Source: Eulemur rufifrons (taxonomy: Eukaryota > Chordata > Mammalia > Primates > Lemuridae). From it: a stretch of 64,000 nucleotides of DNA. The stretch lies in assembly GCF_041146395.1 (NCBI RefSeq), contig NC_091000.1:11360501-11424500 (forward strand), in the 5' to 3' direction. Positions 13,017 to 24,252 of the stretch are shown piece after piece. Position 1 is the stretch's first letter. Every line of letters begins with the position of its first letter. The notes under the pieces were generated by a model that saw only the letters and a program-made list of their open reading frames with translations, searched no databases and was not told the DNA's origin. The translations under genes were made by a program, and so were the position numbers.

Positions 13017-13480
13017 TTTCTGGTGGAATAGAACATGATATCCTTTTAGAAAACATTTTGGCACTTTGGATCAAAAGCCATAAATGTATTTATTATTCTA
13101 GTTGGTCCTGTATTAGCATTTGAGATTATTTGTGAATATTCCAAGGGAAAGAAGAAGCAAGTTAGGATAGGATAACAGAAGCCTTATTTCAACCTTTAGA
13201 AATAGTCTCAGTACCTAACTACAGTGAGGTGATTTGGTAAAGTATGGTAGTCTCTCTTACGGTAAAGTTTTCCTGCTATAAAAAGACAAGCAGCAAAACC
13301 AAATTGCACCATGACAGTTTATGCTAGGAAACTAACAGAAACATAAAATATAAAACATAGCCATGGCTTTACCAAAAGTATGGAGAAATTAAATGTGCAC
13401 TTAGTAAAGAATTAGAAGGGAACATACATAGAAAATTGAAAAGAGTTTGATATATTAATGATGGAATTATGGAATTTTTT
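13017..13480. other. Unassigned stretch
   Basis: No repeat or exon recognised; sequence is AT-rich. Confidence 0.4.
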
Positions 13481-13489
13481 TTCTTTCAA

Positions 13490-13715
13490 TTTGATTTGCA
13501 GGGCAAGATGGGAGAAGAGGCTGGGAAAGAATGAAGGCTAGCTGTTTAAGAATTTTGAATGGGGAAAAAACCCTTTGGACTTCATTCTGTAGGTTATAGA
13601 TCTGGGATTAGATCTTGCTTTTAGAAAGAGAATTTATAGTAGGAGAGTATAGGAATAGGAAGATGGATTAGAATATTATTACAGTAATCAGGTAACAGAT
13701 GTGTATTAAACATGT
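13490..13715 (-). mobile_element. L2 LINE, antisense segment 1 of a long split copy
   Basis: Reads as the reverse complement of L2: 'ctttggacttcattctgtag' corresponds to 'tttggactttatcctgagg', 'ttttagaaagagaatttata' to 'ttttagaaagatcactctgg', and 'acagtaatcaggtaacagat' to 'cagtagtccaggtgagagat'. The same L2 appears to resume after the LTR and Alu. Confidence 0.75.
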
Positions 13716-13739
13716 CTTTTATTTTCTGTCTTCTGATGC

Positions 13740-14156
13740 TGTGACATCTGGGGCCTTCCTACCCTGGAAGGACTGTCCCTCCCTGGGTTAGCCAGTTCTA
13801 GAGATAACAAACAACTTGCCCACAAATGCACTCTGCAAATACAAACCAGCCAATCTAGAGCCCACGCCTCAACCATCTCCTTTATTGGGCTTTCACACAC
13901 TGGGCCATTGTCCACCAGCCCTCATCGCCCTTGGACCAGGTGCCAGACAGCCCCTATGCCCCAGAGCCCACTGAAATTCTTTAAACTAGACAATCCTAAC
14001 TCTGTTTACCCCGTTTCACCCATTTCTTCCCATGGTTAACAAAGGCTGTTGCCCACCGTCTCCCCTCTTTCTCTGCTTCCTGACCAACCTCCAGGCTTCT
14101 CTGTGCAGCCCTGTGTGGTGTGGCATGCCTCCTCCTCTTGGGAACTGTGAATAACA
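13740..14156 (+). mobile_element. Probable LTR (class I ERV-like), inserted in the L2
   Basis: Starts tgtgacatctggggccttcc and ends near gtgaataaca, giving TG...CA termini around 417 bp. It contains a CCAAT-like box (ccagccaatctagag), a C/T-rich region and a 3' segment 'ggaactgtgaataaca' typical of LTR R/U5 ends. Family not fixed, and no clean target duplication is seen. It is a solo LTR, with no retroviral gene beside it. Confidence 0.55.
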
Positions 14157-14175
14157 AATTTTATTTTCTTCTTTC

Positions 14176-14413
14176 TTTTTTTTTTTTTTGTTGTTGTTGT
14201 TGTTGTTGTTTTGTTTTGAGACACAGTCTTGCTCTGTCACCCTGACTAAAGTGCAGTGGCATCATCATAGGTCACTGTAACCTCAAACTCCTGGGCTCAG
14301 GTAATCCTCCTGCCTCACCCTTCTGAGTAGCTGGGACTACAGGCACATGCCACTATGCCTGGCTAATTTTTCTATTTTTTGTAGAGACGGAGTCTTGCTC
14401 TTGCTCAGGCTGG
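14176..14413 (-). mobile_element. Alu SINE, 5'-truncated, antisense
   Basis: Begins with a T run and a TTG microsatellite (14189-14213), which is the tail in reverse. It then reads 'gagacacagtcttgctctgt', 'gagtagctgggactacaggc' and 'gagtcttgctcttgctcagg'. The last phrase is the lemur-type 'cctgagcaagagcaagact' in reverse. About the first 60-70 bases of the left monomer are missing. Confidence 0.93.
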
Positions 14414-14419
14414 CAAACT

Positions 14420-14800
14420 GTATTTTCAATGGCAGTCATCTTCTGATCTGTTGGTCTTACTGTACCTCAGATTTTCCATTAGTACACTATATTTTAAAAC
14501 TAAATGTTATGGGCTTAAAGGAAAGCAGTGAAAATGGGTGTAAAGAGGAAGACTGAGCAATGTTTAGGAGTCACAATTACAAGTTTTTGATGGTGATAGG
14601 ATATATAAAGTATAAGGAAATGGAAGGAGAGGTGATTACTGACAGGTTTCCAGCTTGACAATATTAACTATTAGAAAGAACAGACTAGGCAGAAGAGGTT
14701 TTGAGGGGGAAAAATAATGAATTTGGTTTGTAGAGTTCAAGTGCCTGACAGACGTCCATGTAGAAATGTCTAGTGGGCAGTTATGAAGATGTGTCCCGAA
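14420..14800 (-). mobile_element. L2 LINE, antisense segment 2
   Basis: 'gtttaggagtcacaattaca' and 'gatggtgataggatatataa', then 'acaggtttccagcttgacaa', match reverse L2 ORF2 wording (tttaggaggtagaatcgacagg ... caggtttctggcttgagcaa). 'aagtgcctgacagacgtcc' and 'agaaatgtctagtgggcagt' match the later part. It continues past the MER3-like insert. Confidence 0.85.
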
Positions 14801-15037
14801 CAGTGGTTTTGAAATGTTTAGGACCATGACACACAGTAGCAAATGCACTCGACATCTGATTCTATACAGAGATACGATTTCATATTTCACAGAACAGTAC
14901 CCTTTTCTTTGTGTGATGTATCCTGATGGTTTGTGTCTGTGCCATTCATTTTGTTTCATTTTTTATGTGTGTTGTAAACCACTAAATTGAATTCATGAAC
15001 TACTAAAAGGTCACAACCCACTCTTTGGAAAACACTG
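14801..15037 (+). mobile_element. hAT-Charlie DNA transposon (MER3-like)
   Basis: Terminal inverted repeats are readable: cagtggttttgaaat at the start and tttggaaaacactg at the end. The interior 'cccttttctttgtgtgatgt' and 'ccactaaattgaattcatga' is typical of this class. The flanks gtcccgaa and gtctggag look like a decayed 8-bp duplication; the right copy matches the expected uninterrupted L2 sequence. Confidence 0.8.
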
Positions 15038-15450
15038 GTCTGGAGCATTGAAAAACTCAGATTTGAAGATATTTAGGAGTCATAAATACACTGATGTTAG
15101 TTGATGATATGGGACATTTTCCAAGGGCCAAGATGGAGAGCAAGAAAACTTCCCAGATTATAGCTCTGTAGAATACTGAACATTTAAACATGTTAAAGCT
15201 AATAGAGGGAGAAGAGGCAGCAAAAGAAAGAATGGTAAACCTTAATAGTAGAGTCAGTAAAATAATGTTGGGAAACCAAGAAAGGAGAAGGTTTCAAGGA
15301 AGAGATAACCAGCAGTGGCATATGCCAGCGACGCAAAATAACATGAAGAATAACAAGACTGAATTCGTCGTTTAAGAGGTCTCTGATGGTAAATGAGAAA
15401 GCAATTTCAGTAATGTTCTGGGGAGAGTACTTTGTATTGGGTGGAAAAAA
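15038..15450 (-). mobile_element. L2 LINE, antisense segment 3
   Basis: Continues the reverse L2 reading: 'atatttaggagtcataaata', 'tagctctgtagaatactgaa' with 'catttaaacatgtt', and the stretch 'tttcaaggaagagataacca' followed by 'gcagtggcatatgccagcga', corresponding to 'tttcaagaaggagggagtggtcagcagtgtcaaatgctgc'. No open reading frame survives on the L2 coding strand. Confidence 0.85.
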
Positions 15451-16470
15451 ATGAGTGGAAGGTGAGGAAAGTGAGTCAAAGACGTTAAACTTTTTTTCAG
15501 AGAGTTTGGTCTTAGAAGGAAAATGTATGGATGTGAATGACAGTTACTAACAGAGCCAGAGAAGGAATCCAAGTGAAATCTTTGGAACAGGATGGTTTGT
15601 CAGGGATGCATGTTAGAGATTGAATAAATGTTTGCTGAATTTTTTTGAAAAAGAAATTTAAAGAATTTGAGAGGAAATAGATGAGAGGACCAACAGGTGG
15701 AAAAATAATAGGAAAATAATAGGAACAACTAAAATAAGATTACAACCATTTCAATTATTTAGCTAGAAATGGACAACCTGGAAACTAATACCAAGAATCA
15801 TATAATAGCTATGGCCGTAGATTAAGAAAGATGAAAAAGTAGTGTGGTTAAATTAATATGTATATTAATATATATGTACATATATAAGCATTTATATATT
15901 TTATTAGTAATGTATATAAGATTTCTTCAATATAAATTAGTTTGGAGAGACGTAATGAATGTAAACCTTGTTAAGCATAGCAATGAGAATTAATGGAGGA
16001 AGAGTAGATTTTCTGAAATACATATTTTGAATGATTTAGAATCAGTCACCTAGAAGAAATGGAATAAATTACTACTGCAAGTTATTTACAGTTCTATGAG
16101 TTCGTGATATTCATATCTGTGTTACAGTAAAAGTCTGATTCTAATACTGGCTTAAAAGGTTTAAATAGAACTTGCTACATAAACTTCTCCACGTTTTAAA
16201 CAAAAACATTTTGTGATTCTACACACAGCTCTAAGAGGCAATTCTATAATGACCACACTTGCATTCTGCATTAATCTCCAATTTAAATTCTTACTGTGGT
16301 TATGCTAGAGCAAAAAGTTTATTGTTGACTTAAGGAGAAAAATATGTCAATGCAAAAGTCTTAACATGATGTTATTCATTTTACCACAAATTTAAATATA
16401 CCCTTGGTCAGCTGTGGTGCTAGGCATAGCGTTGACTAAAAATCTCCACCTGATTTGCTGTGGGAGAATG
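15451..16470. other. Unassigned AT-rich stretch
   Basis: Includes an imperfect AT/TATA-rich simple region at about 15850-15920. Nothing else is recognised. Confidence 0.4.
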
Positions 16471-16474
16471 GAAT

Positions 16475-16655
16475 AGTGATGTAATGTGAGCTGGTGGAAA
16501 TAGTGCTGGACCGTGAGTCAAGAACTGTTAATTCTGTAAAACCTCAAGTAAGTCACTCTCATCTTTAAATTGAACTGAAAATAACTACTTCCTATCTTAC
16601 AGGCTTGTGATTATCATTCAATGAGAGTGGAAATACTTAAGTTAAAAAAATTATA
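16475..16655 (+). mobile_element. MIR SINE
   Basis: 'ctggaccgtgagtcaagaac', 'acctcaagtaagtcactctc' and 'ttgtgattatcattcaatga' follow the MIR 5' to middle region in order. Confidence 0.75.
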
Positions 16656-18007
16656 AATATATGTCAGTAGTATTATGATTATCACGATTGGATCTTTTCA
16701 AAGCACTACTCTCAGATTTACTTAAAACACCAAGTTCCAGGATGCTTTGGCTCATCCCCTGCCTAAATCCCCATGTTACTATTACAAGCCTTTTATTAGT
16801 TCCCTACCTCACAGCCAAGTGGACTTTTTATTAAGGTTCTTTTTCAAAGTTGTTATGAACTTTCGTAGAGGTGGCTGTTTTTTCTCTATTATGTGTTCAT
16901 GATAGAAAAGTTTTACAGGACACTTTGAGCGTTACTTCGTAAAGTCTGTGATTGTAAGCAGATGAAAAATGTTATGCAGGATTAATGTGTAGCACAGGGA
17001 AAAACGTGTGAAGCAAGTAGTTCATGTTTTCTCTGGATTCATCCTCTTTGGAATGAGAAGAACGAGTGGATTTTATACAAGAAAAAAACATAATTTTAAG
17101 GCAGGTAATTCCTATTGGATTTTACAATATGATGCAGATAACTGGTTCTTAGGTTTTTAAAGGAAAAAAGATAAAGGAATAAAAACTCTGCATTTTAAAA
17201 GAACTTTTTCATCACTTCTAATATGCAGTCAGAAGCAAAGATATGTCCAAACCCAGCCAAGAATAATGTAAAAAACATGAGTTGGACAAGCTTTTGGAAA
17301 CTGCCAAAACTGTAATTTAAAAGCAGGGGAAAGGCTTCCAAAGTGTCATGATTGTTTTGAAATCTCAGAGCCTCACAGTAGCACTGGAATTCCATGGACT
17401 CTTCTTCCTCTTTTCTGTAGTCTATTATTCTGTTTAAAAAAACAAAAGTCCATCATAGCATAACAGACTGATAGCATAATGCAGGTCTAGGAGAAGAGAT
17501 TAAAGTTTAGCCAGTTTTTACACTTTATTTGCATACCTAAACTTAACATGTGTCTTCAGTCATTTCAAAGTATGTGCTGCAAATATTCATAGTACACTGA
17601 AAATGTGAAATCCTATCAATGCACATAGGACAAATTTAGAAGTATATAACTCATGCAAAAAAACATGTTAATCTACATGGAAGCAAATACAAGTAGTCCC
17701 TGACATGTCCAGACTAGTGACCTGCCTCTGCTGGGTTCACCAACACTTGATGAAGATGCCCCAGATCCTCTTTTTCTTAACTTTTTTCCTTCCCTTTTCT
17801 ATTTCTTGTTCTTTTAAATTCTGAAGCCTTGGAAGCCTTCAATTCATATGCATAGACTTTGGTTAAAAAAAAAAAAAAAAAGGATGGGAAAGTGTCTCGT
17901 GTTCCTGGTGCCTCACAGTAACAAAAGTCTTTGGAAATTTTGAGTCAGGTACACCCTGAAAACACTCAAATCATCGGGAATCACAAGCCAGTACACTAGA
18001 AGGTGAC
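16656..18007. other. Unassigned stretch
   Basis: No named repeat. A run of A residues lies at about 17864-17881. The 66-codon minus-strand frame at 17195-17395 has no known similarity. Confidence 0.4.
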
Positions 18008-18622
18008 TGTGTTGTGCAGAATTCCAAGATGACCCCCAAGATTCCTACTGCTTGGTGTACCTATTCTGTATCTACCCATGAGTATGAGTGGAATCTGTGA
18101 AGATGATGGAATATCACTCCTATGATTATCTTACATTATGTGGCAAGGGAGTTTTGTAAGTGTAATTAAGGCCCCTAATCAGCTGATTATGCATTACTCT
18201 AATGGGAGATTATCTTGGGTTGGTCTGACCTAACTGGGAGAGCCCCTATAAGAAACAAGAAGCAGAAGCAGATGCTCTCTGGTTAGCCTCAAGGCGTAAA
18301 GCAAACTGCATGCTATGAAACTGCCTGTGGAGAGATGTGGCCTCTAGGGCCGGAAGGCCTCATTCCTGTAGCTGCAAGGAACTGAATTCTGCTAATGACC
18401 TGGATGAGTTAGGTAGAAGGGGACCCGCAAGGTCCAGATTGGAACCACGGCTCAGCTGACATCTTGATTTCAACCTGGTGAGATCTTGAATAGAGGACCC
18501 AGCTAGCTCATGCCTGGACCATCCTGACCCCTGGAAATCGTGAGATAATGAATTTGTTGTTTTCAGCAGCTAAGATTAAATGATAATTTGTTACTTAGCA
18601 ATAGAAAACTGATATAATAACA
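18008..18622 (+). mobile_element. LTR, MaLR/MLT1-like, solo
   Basis: Starts tgtgttgtgcagaattccaa and ends near aactgatataataacaca. Between lie the blocks 'aagatgacccccaagattcc', 'gtgtaattaaggcccctaat', 'gagattatcttgggttggtc', 'gcaaggaactgaattctgct' and 'gtgagataatgaatttgttg', in the order of an old mammalian LTR with a degenerate poly(A) signal. No clean target duplication and no internal retroviral sequence. Confidence 0.8.
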
Positions 18623-18639
18623 CAGAGAAGAAAATCAAA

Positions 18640-18785
18640 GACTCCATGAGAACCTATTCAGAAAAACAACTAATAATAGCTACCATTTATTTAGCACCTG
18701 CTGGGTACTAATGCATTATACTGGGAGTTTTTTCTAATTCTTACTGCAAGTTTTATGAGAAAACTAAGACTCAGTTTCTTCTCAG
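18640..18785 (+). mobile_element. MIR SINE fragment
   Basis: 'accatttatttagcacctgc', 'tactaatgcattatactggg' and 'tatgagaaaactaagactca' fit the MIR 3' half. It stops where the hAT element begins. Confidence 0.65.
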
Positions 18786-18794
18786 TTCCTCCAT

Positions 18795-19104
18795 TGCACT
18801 GCCCAGCACTTGTAACCACTAGCCATATATATGGCAGCTGAGCACTTGAAATGTGGCCAGGCTCAATTGGAGGATCTGTAAGTGTGAAGTAAATACTGCA
18901 TTGTGAAGCTTTAGTGTCAAAAAAAAAGGTAAAATATATCAATAATTTTTATTGATTCCATGCTGAAATGATATTTTGGATATATCAGACCAAGTAAACT
19001 ATATTATTTAATTAATTTCACCTGAATTTTTACTTTTTAACGTGGTTATTAAAAAAAATTAAGATTTTATATGTAGTTCACATATATTTCTGTTGGGCAG
19101 AGGA
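18795..19104 (+). mobile_element. hAT-Charlie DNA transposon, about 310 bp
   Basis: Recognisable mammalian hAT element with 'ctagccatatatatggcagc', 'tgagcacttgaaatgtggcc', 'gaaatgatattttggatata' and the 3' end 'atatttctgttgggcagag', matching an element whose termini read like cagcgctgtccaatagaa. Terminal repeats are decayed and the exact subfamily is not fixed. Confidence 0.8.
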
Positions 19105-19264
19105 GAATTTGGAAAACAAGAAAGAAAACAAAATGTCCATTCTACTACCCAGAAAGAACCATTTTTAATATTTTTATGTACTTCTTTTTTTTATTTTTAA
19201 GGTATAAATTTTTCTTTCCCTCCTCAGTTTATTTCAATATGTCCAGAAACATTTGTAGGGCAAG

Positions 19265-19412
19265 AAAAGGAAACCTCAAGATAGCTTAAAGCACTTGCCT
19301 AAGCTTTTACGTTGGTTAAGTGAAAGAGCTGAGATCCAATCCCATGTCTGTCTGACTCCAAATCTCTTGGCTTCTAAAACTTACATTCTTTTTACTGTAC
19401 TGCAATACCTCT
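19265..19412 (+). mobile_element. MIR SINE fragment
   Basis: 'gcacttgcctaagcttttac', 'gaaagagctgagatccaatc' and 'ctgtctgactccaaatctct' correspond to the MIR 'aacttgcccaaggtcacacagc ... ggattcgaacccaggcagtctggctcc' region. It may be the other half of the MIR at 18640-18785, split by the hAT insertion. Confidence 0.75.
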
Positions 19413-19724
19413 CCTGAAAAATCTTTATAAGAATAATTAAAAGATGATTCATACCATTACATTATACAAAGTACTAAAAAATAAAACTCAACAGGGCCTG
19501 AAGTTTTACATTTTTATGAATAGTTTTATTTGGAAAAAAATCCTGTATTTAGGAATTTCTAAGTAGTCACCAACGTTTATAGTATTGATTGTAATTTTTT
19601 TTTAGAATATATTCAAGAGGTATGGGTGATCAGGGAATGCTGGATATAGTCTATGTTGGCTGTTAATGCTAGCAGTTATTACTGGATATATATAAAATTG
19701 AGCAAACAACTGCTTTAAAGATAA
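19413..19724. other. Unassigned stretch
   Basis: AT-rich, nothing recognised. Confidence 0.4.
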
Positions 19725-20000
19725 TTCTTTAAAATCAAATTTGCAAGGAAAAGAAGGGCATATAAGATAGGAAAGGAAGAGCTAAAATTGTCCTTGTTTG
19801 TGGACTATATGATCTTGTCTATAAAAAAATCCTAAGGAATCTTTAAAAATTTTTTTAAAATTTCTAGAGCTAACAAGAATTAAACAGGGTCACAAGATAT
19901 AAGACCAATATTTAAAAAAAAAAAAAAGTTGTATTTCTGTATTCTAGCAACAAACAATCTGAAAACAAAATTAAGAACATAATCAATCACTAGTAAATCC
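19725..20000 (+). mobile_element. L1 LINE fragment, ORF2 reverse-transcriptase region
   Basis: 'gctaaaattgtccttgtttg' with 'tggactatatgatcttgtct' corresponds to the L1 segment encoding the FADD motif area. It is followed by 'aaaaatcctaaggaatcttt', 'agctaacaagaattaaacag', 'cacaagatataagaccaata' and 'gttgtatttctgtattctag'. An A run at about 19914-19927 interrupts it. Frame is broken. Confidence 0.85.
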
Positions 20001-21764
20001 AGTCTGTGCACTAGCAGGTTCGTTTCCACGACAAGTAAATACAGTTCTTTGGTGTCTAGACAATACAGAGATGTGTACGTATTTAGGGTGTTTTACCTCA
20101 ACCAAAAGATTGCATATTACTTTGGCTTCAGAACATATATTACTAAGTTTGAGTATTCATTTCTGAATTTAACTGAGAGTAGCTTGTTTCACATACTAGC
20201 TTTTTCAAAAAACAAATGCAAAAAAGTCATGCATTAAATTATTCCTGCTAAGTGTATGAGCCAGCAAGATAGTTTGCTGCTGCTTTTTATTGCTCAACAG
20301 ATGTTGGCATTTCAGAATAAGCATAAACTTTTTTGCCTAGAAGTGAATTTCCTTCTTTATGAACCAGTTTTGGACAAGTTAGTATAGGCTTGTATCTTCT
20401 AGAGAGTATATGATTTATTATTTTTATAACAAAATGGCTAAAAAGAAAAATAATTATAGTACCATATGAAATTCATACATCAGCTTTTTCCTTCTCTCAT
20501 GGGCCATAGTTCTAATTATTTTTTCTAATGGTAATTGATAACCAGGTGAATTCCCTTGCTGTTGCAGCTTTATAGAATTTTTTTTGCTCTTAGCTTTCTT
20601 GGGAATAATAGAAAATCTCCGAGTTCAAATATATGTCACAGTGATGTTCTCCTTCTGTACATAAATAATAACTTTGTACAGAAACCTGTTAAAGGTGGCT
20701 TTCATTTTTTATTTCAGATTTGCATCAGAAAGGTAATGACAGTTCATTAGCACTTGAAGTATCTAAAACTTAGAAAGTATATTTCACGATTCAAGGTTAA
20801 ATGGGTCATCATCAGTTATGAAAGGGAGGATCATGCACTCTGCAGAATGTTTCACATATTTCAAAGTGTTATCTCTTGCGGGGAAACACAAGTCACCATC
20901 CTTCTTCAGAGAAGTGACCTGATGATGGGAAGATCTATCCTGTCTCATCCTTTAATATATGTGTAAAGAATTGTCTATGCAGATGTTTCCTGAGGGAAAG
21001 TTTCACACTGACTTTAGTAGTTGTCTTTGGTATAAAACATTAGATGAAAAGGATTGTACAGTTATAAATTATCATGCTTTGTATGTGCTTTTGCAACAGT
21101 ACTTTTTCATACTGCTGTATTTGCATGTAGAGCTTTAATTAAGATATAACTGTCACCACAGGTTGGCTGCAGAAGGCTATAGTCCCCAGCAGAGAGATAA
21201 ATGCCAGTGCCAAGTCATACAGGTGGGGTAACAAATGGGGGGTTGGCAATTCAAATGGGCTTGAAATTAAAAGCATAATAATCACTTCTTTCCAATTTAA
21301 TGAATAATGTAAAATATTTTTGATGTATTTAATTATTTTTAATAATTCCCTTTTCCTTTTAATGCCTTTTAAAGGTATCCTGAATGCTGCTGCCTCAGTA
21401 GGATTTTTTTTTAACTTCAGCACATGGTTTGTTTTTTCTGAGATGTTTAATAATAATTCTTAACCCAGAAAGTTACAGTCCATGAAGATTTATTTTTTTT
21501 CCTTGTTTTTCTCTGATTCATTAGAGCCAGCATTCTCCTTCCATGTTCACAAAAGAATTCTTCTTACAAAGTGACCTAGATCAAAGAGAAAATAGTCTTA
21601 ATTTACTCTCTAGAAAAATCACTCAGAAAAGAGACTCATATGAAGTTCTAACTCAGATTAGCTGTTAAGAACTAGTGGCTAGGAATATTTTAAACAGAAG
21701 AAAAAAATGAAATTTAAATACTTTTGTATTATTCACTGAGCCTATTATCCCATTTTTAGGCATA
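20001..21764. other. Unassigned stretch
   Basis: AT-rich sequence with no named repeat and several short frames (60-94 codons) lacking known similarity. Confidence 0.4.
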
Positions 21765-22835
21765 TTTTATTTATTTTTGTTTTCTGCATTTTCTTATTGA
21801 TGTGTCATAGTTGTGCATATTTTTGAGGTACATATATGACATTTTGATACATGTATACAGTGTGTAATGATCATATCAGGGTAGTTGAGATATCCGTTAC
21901 CTCAAACATTTTTCTTTTCTTTGTGCTGGAACATTTTAGTTCTTCTCTTCTAGCTCTTTTGAAATATACAATAAATTATTGCTATTAAATAACTATACTT
22001 TCTCTACTGTACTATCGAATACTAGAACCTATTCCTTCTGTCTGACTGTGTGTTTATACCCATGAACCAACCTCTCTTAATCCCCTTCTCCCTCTTTCTC
22101 TTCGCAGCCTCTGGGAACCATCATTCTACTCTCTATCTTCTTGTGATTCACTTTTTTAGCTACTACATATGTGTAAGAACATGTGATATTTGTCTTTCTG
22201 TACCTGGCTTATTTCACTTAACATAATGACGTCCAGTTCCATTCATCTTGTTGCAAATGACAAGATTTCATTCTTTTATGGCTGAATAATATTTCATTGT
22301 GTGTGTGTATGACATTGTCTTTATCCATTTGTCCACTGACTGATAGACTGATAGACACTCAGATTGATTCCATATTTTTGCTATCATGAACAGTGCTGCA
22401 GTAAACATGGGAGTGAAGATATCTCTGTGATACACTGGTGTCCTTTCTTTTGTCTATATACTCAACAGTTGGATTGCTGTAATTCTATTGGTACTTTTTT
22501 GAGGAACCTCCATCCTGTTTTTCATAATGACTGTACTAATTTACATTCCCACTGACAGTGTAGCAGTGTTCCCCTTTCTCCACATCCTCACCAGCTTTGT
22601 TATCTTTTGTATTTTTGATAATAGTCATTCTAACTGAAGTGAGGTGATATCTCATTGTTGTTTTGATTTGATTTCCCTGATGATTAGTAATGTTCAGCAT
22701 TTTTTCATATACCCGTTAGCCATTTCTATGTCTTCTTTTGAGAAATGCCTATTCAGCTCTTTTTGTCTTTTCTTCATTTTAGAATTGGATTATTTGGGGT
22801 TTTTTTTTTTTTGCTATTGAATAGGTGCATTTTAA
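21765..22835 (-). mobile_element. L1 LINE 3' end (L1MA/MB-like), antisense
   Basis: About 1.07 kb of clear reverse-strand L1. Going up in coordinate it reads the 3' UTR ('gaggtacatatatgacattt', 'caacctctcttaatcccctt'), then 'gacgtccagttccattcatc', 'ctgaataatatttcattgtg', 'ctatcatgaacagtgctgca' and 'gtgaggtgatatctcattgt', and ends in a T run with 'tgctattgaatagg'. This is the terminal ORF2 and 3' UTR region of a 5'-truncated copy. No intact coding frame. Confidence 0.95.
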
Positions 22836-24065
22836 GTAAGACTTAATTGATACCTCCAATCCCAATCCAGACCCAATCCACAGATAAAGGGAGAATGCTC
22901 TTGTCACAAGGCTATAATTCTGATCAAAACTCACCGTTTCTCCTTTCTGCTATCACCCTGTCAATCAACTAATTATTTTTGCTTTATCCTCAATTATCTT
23001 AGCCATTTATAACTTTTTTGGAACAGGTAAGTATCCTTCATGCATAATGCAGGGGCATCCTCCTATTCCCTATTCTCATAGTAAATGAGTAGGTACAGAG
23101 AAGATAATTGCCACGTCATGTCACAACGTGACATAACGTAGCAAAGCATAGCATAGCAACACAGACTACCATCGCTCTATTGAAGTAGTAAAAATTATGG
23201 CAAAATAATTTTTGCTGTGAGAGACAAATTGGATAATTAGAGAGAAGAGAAACAAGGCATTTTTACCTTATTCCTTTCTTTCATGATATCATGTAAATAT
23301 TCTATAGGGTATCTACTTTCCTCATATGTATCATAATATACTACAAGGGAATATAAGCAGCTTAGAGGGAAAAATTTGCCATGGGGGAAAAAAAAAAAAG
23401 AAAACCTAGAAATCTAACAGTTCATGCAGTTCCTTCCACATTCTTCCTTCCCATTATCTCCATTATCCATCCCTTTCCTATAACTTGTATGAAGTCATCT
23501 TCCTTGTAATGTTTAAAGACCAGTCTCTTAAGATGCAATACTTAAGTTTATTTGGATAAGAGGAAGAAGAACTTGCGCACAACAGGAAAGCAAAAGTCTT
23601 ATTATGCAGTTAATTATTTTGCCAAATACTTGAATGGGTTGTCATTTCAAAATCTTACATTGAGAACCAAAATAACATCTTTTAGTTCATTCAGACTGAT
23701 TGACTTAATATGCCTTCATTCTGATGAACCTCTTATAAAACCAAACCAGTATTTATAAATCCAGGCTTAGAGTCATAGCTTTTTAAGACCAGAGTCAACA
23801 GAATTACATGCAAGCCAATAAAGACCCAGGACAGTCATTTACGTAGCTAGGTCCTAGTGCCCATGAGCTCAGTCTGCATACCTGCTGGATCCTTACTGTG
23901 CCTGCCACTACCCCACTCTGCCTCTGCCTTGGGAAAGGAACAAATGTAGGAGTCAGGAAATTTACAAAAGAATTGACCCTCGGGTTATGAAATACTTTAC
24001 AAAGAAGCCTCCCCTAGTATATTAAAGACATAATTTTAAAAATTATAAACAAAACCAGAAACTAT
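22836..24065. other. Unassigned stretch with a CpG palindrome
   Basis: No named repeat. A 27-bp palindrome lies at 23113-23139 (separate entry), followed by tandem 'gcatagcatagcaa'. An A run is present at about 23387-23399. Confidence 0.4.
23113..23139. promoter_or_regulatory. 27-bp near-perfect palindrome with CpGs
   Basis: Arms acgtcatgtcac and gtgacataacgt match as inverted repeats at 11 of 12 positions around a 3-base centre (aac). Three CpGs are kept (two acgt ends and one central acg), unusual in this CpG-poor neighbourhood. The arms contain a CRE-like half site (acgtca). A regulatory role is inference only. Confidence 0.4.
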
Positions 24066-24069
24066 TGTA

Positions 24070-24252
24070 GCTACTGGCTCCAGACATAACTTTAATCCTC
24101 ACAACTATGCTATTGGAGGTGCATTATCTCCAAGGAGACTTAGAGACATCAGAGTTAGATGATTAGCCCAAAGTCACATAATAATAGCTGCCAAAGTATA
24201 AAATTCGTAGCCTATCTGACTTCAAAGACCAAACACTCTCTATCACAAAATG
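24070..24252 (+). mobile_element. MIR SINE
   Basis: 'taatcctcacaactatgcta', 'ggagacttagagacatcaga', 'gattagcccaaagtcacata' and 'tatctgacttcaaagaccaa' follow the MIR 3' half. Confidence 0.88.

Noticed and set aside
14016..14240. Asn/Thr/Lys-rich frames near 14.1 kb
   Set aside because: They translate the TTG microsatellite and T run of an antisense Alu tail in two phases.
15840..15920. TATA-box promoter in the ATATAT tract
   Set aside because: It is simple AT-rich sequence with no start-site or CpG context.
23113..23160. CRISPR-like or phage-type repeat
   Set aside because: Only one palindrome and a short GCATA repeat; no spaced repeat array, and the genome is mammalian.
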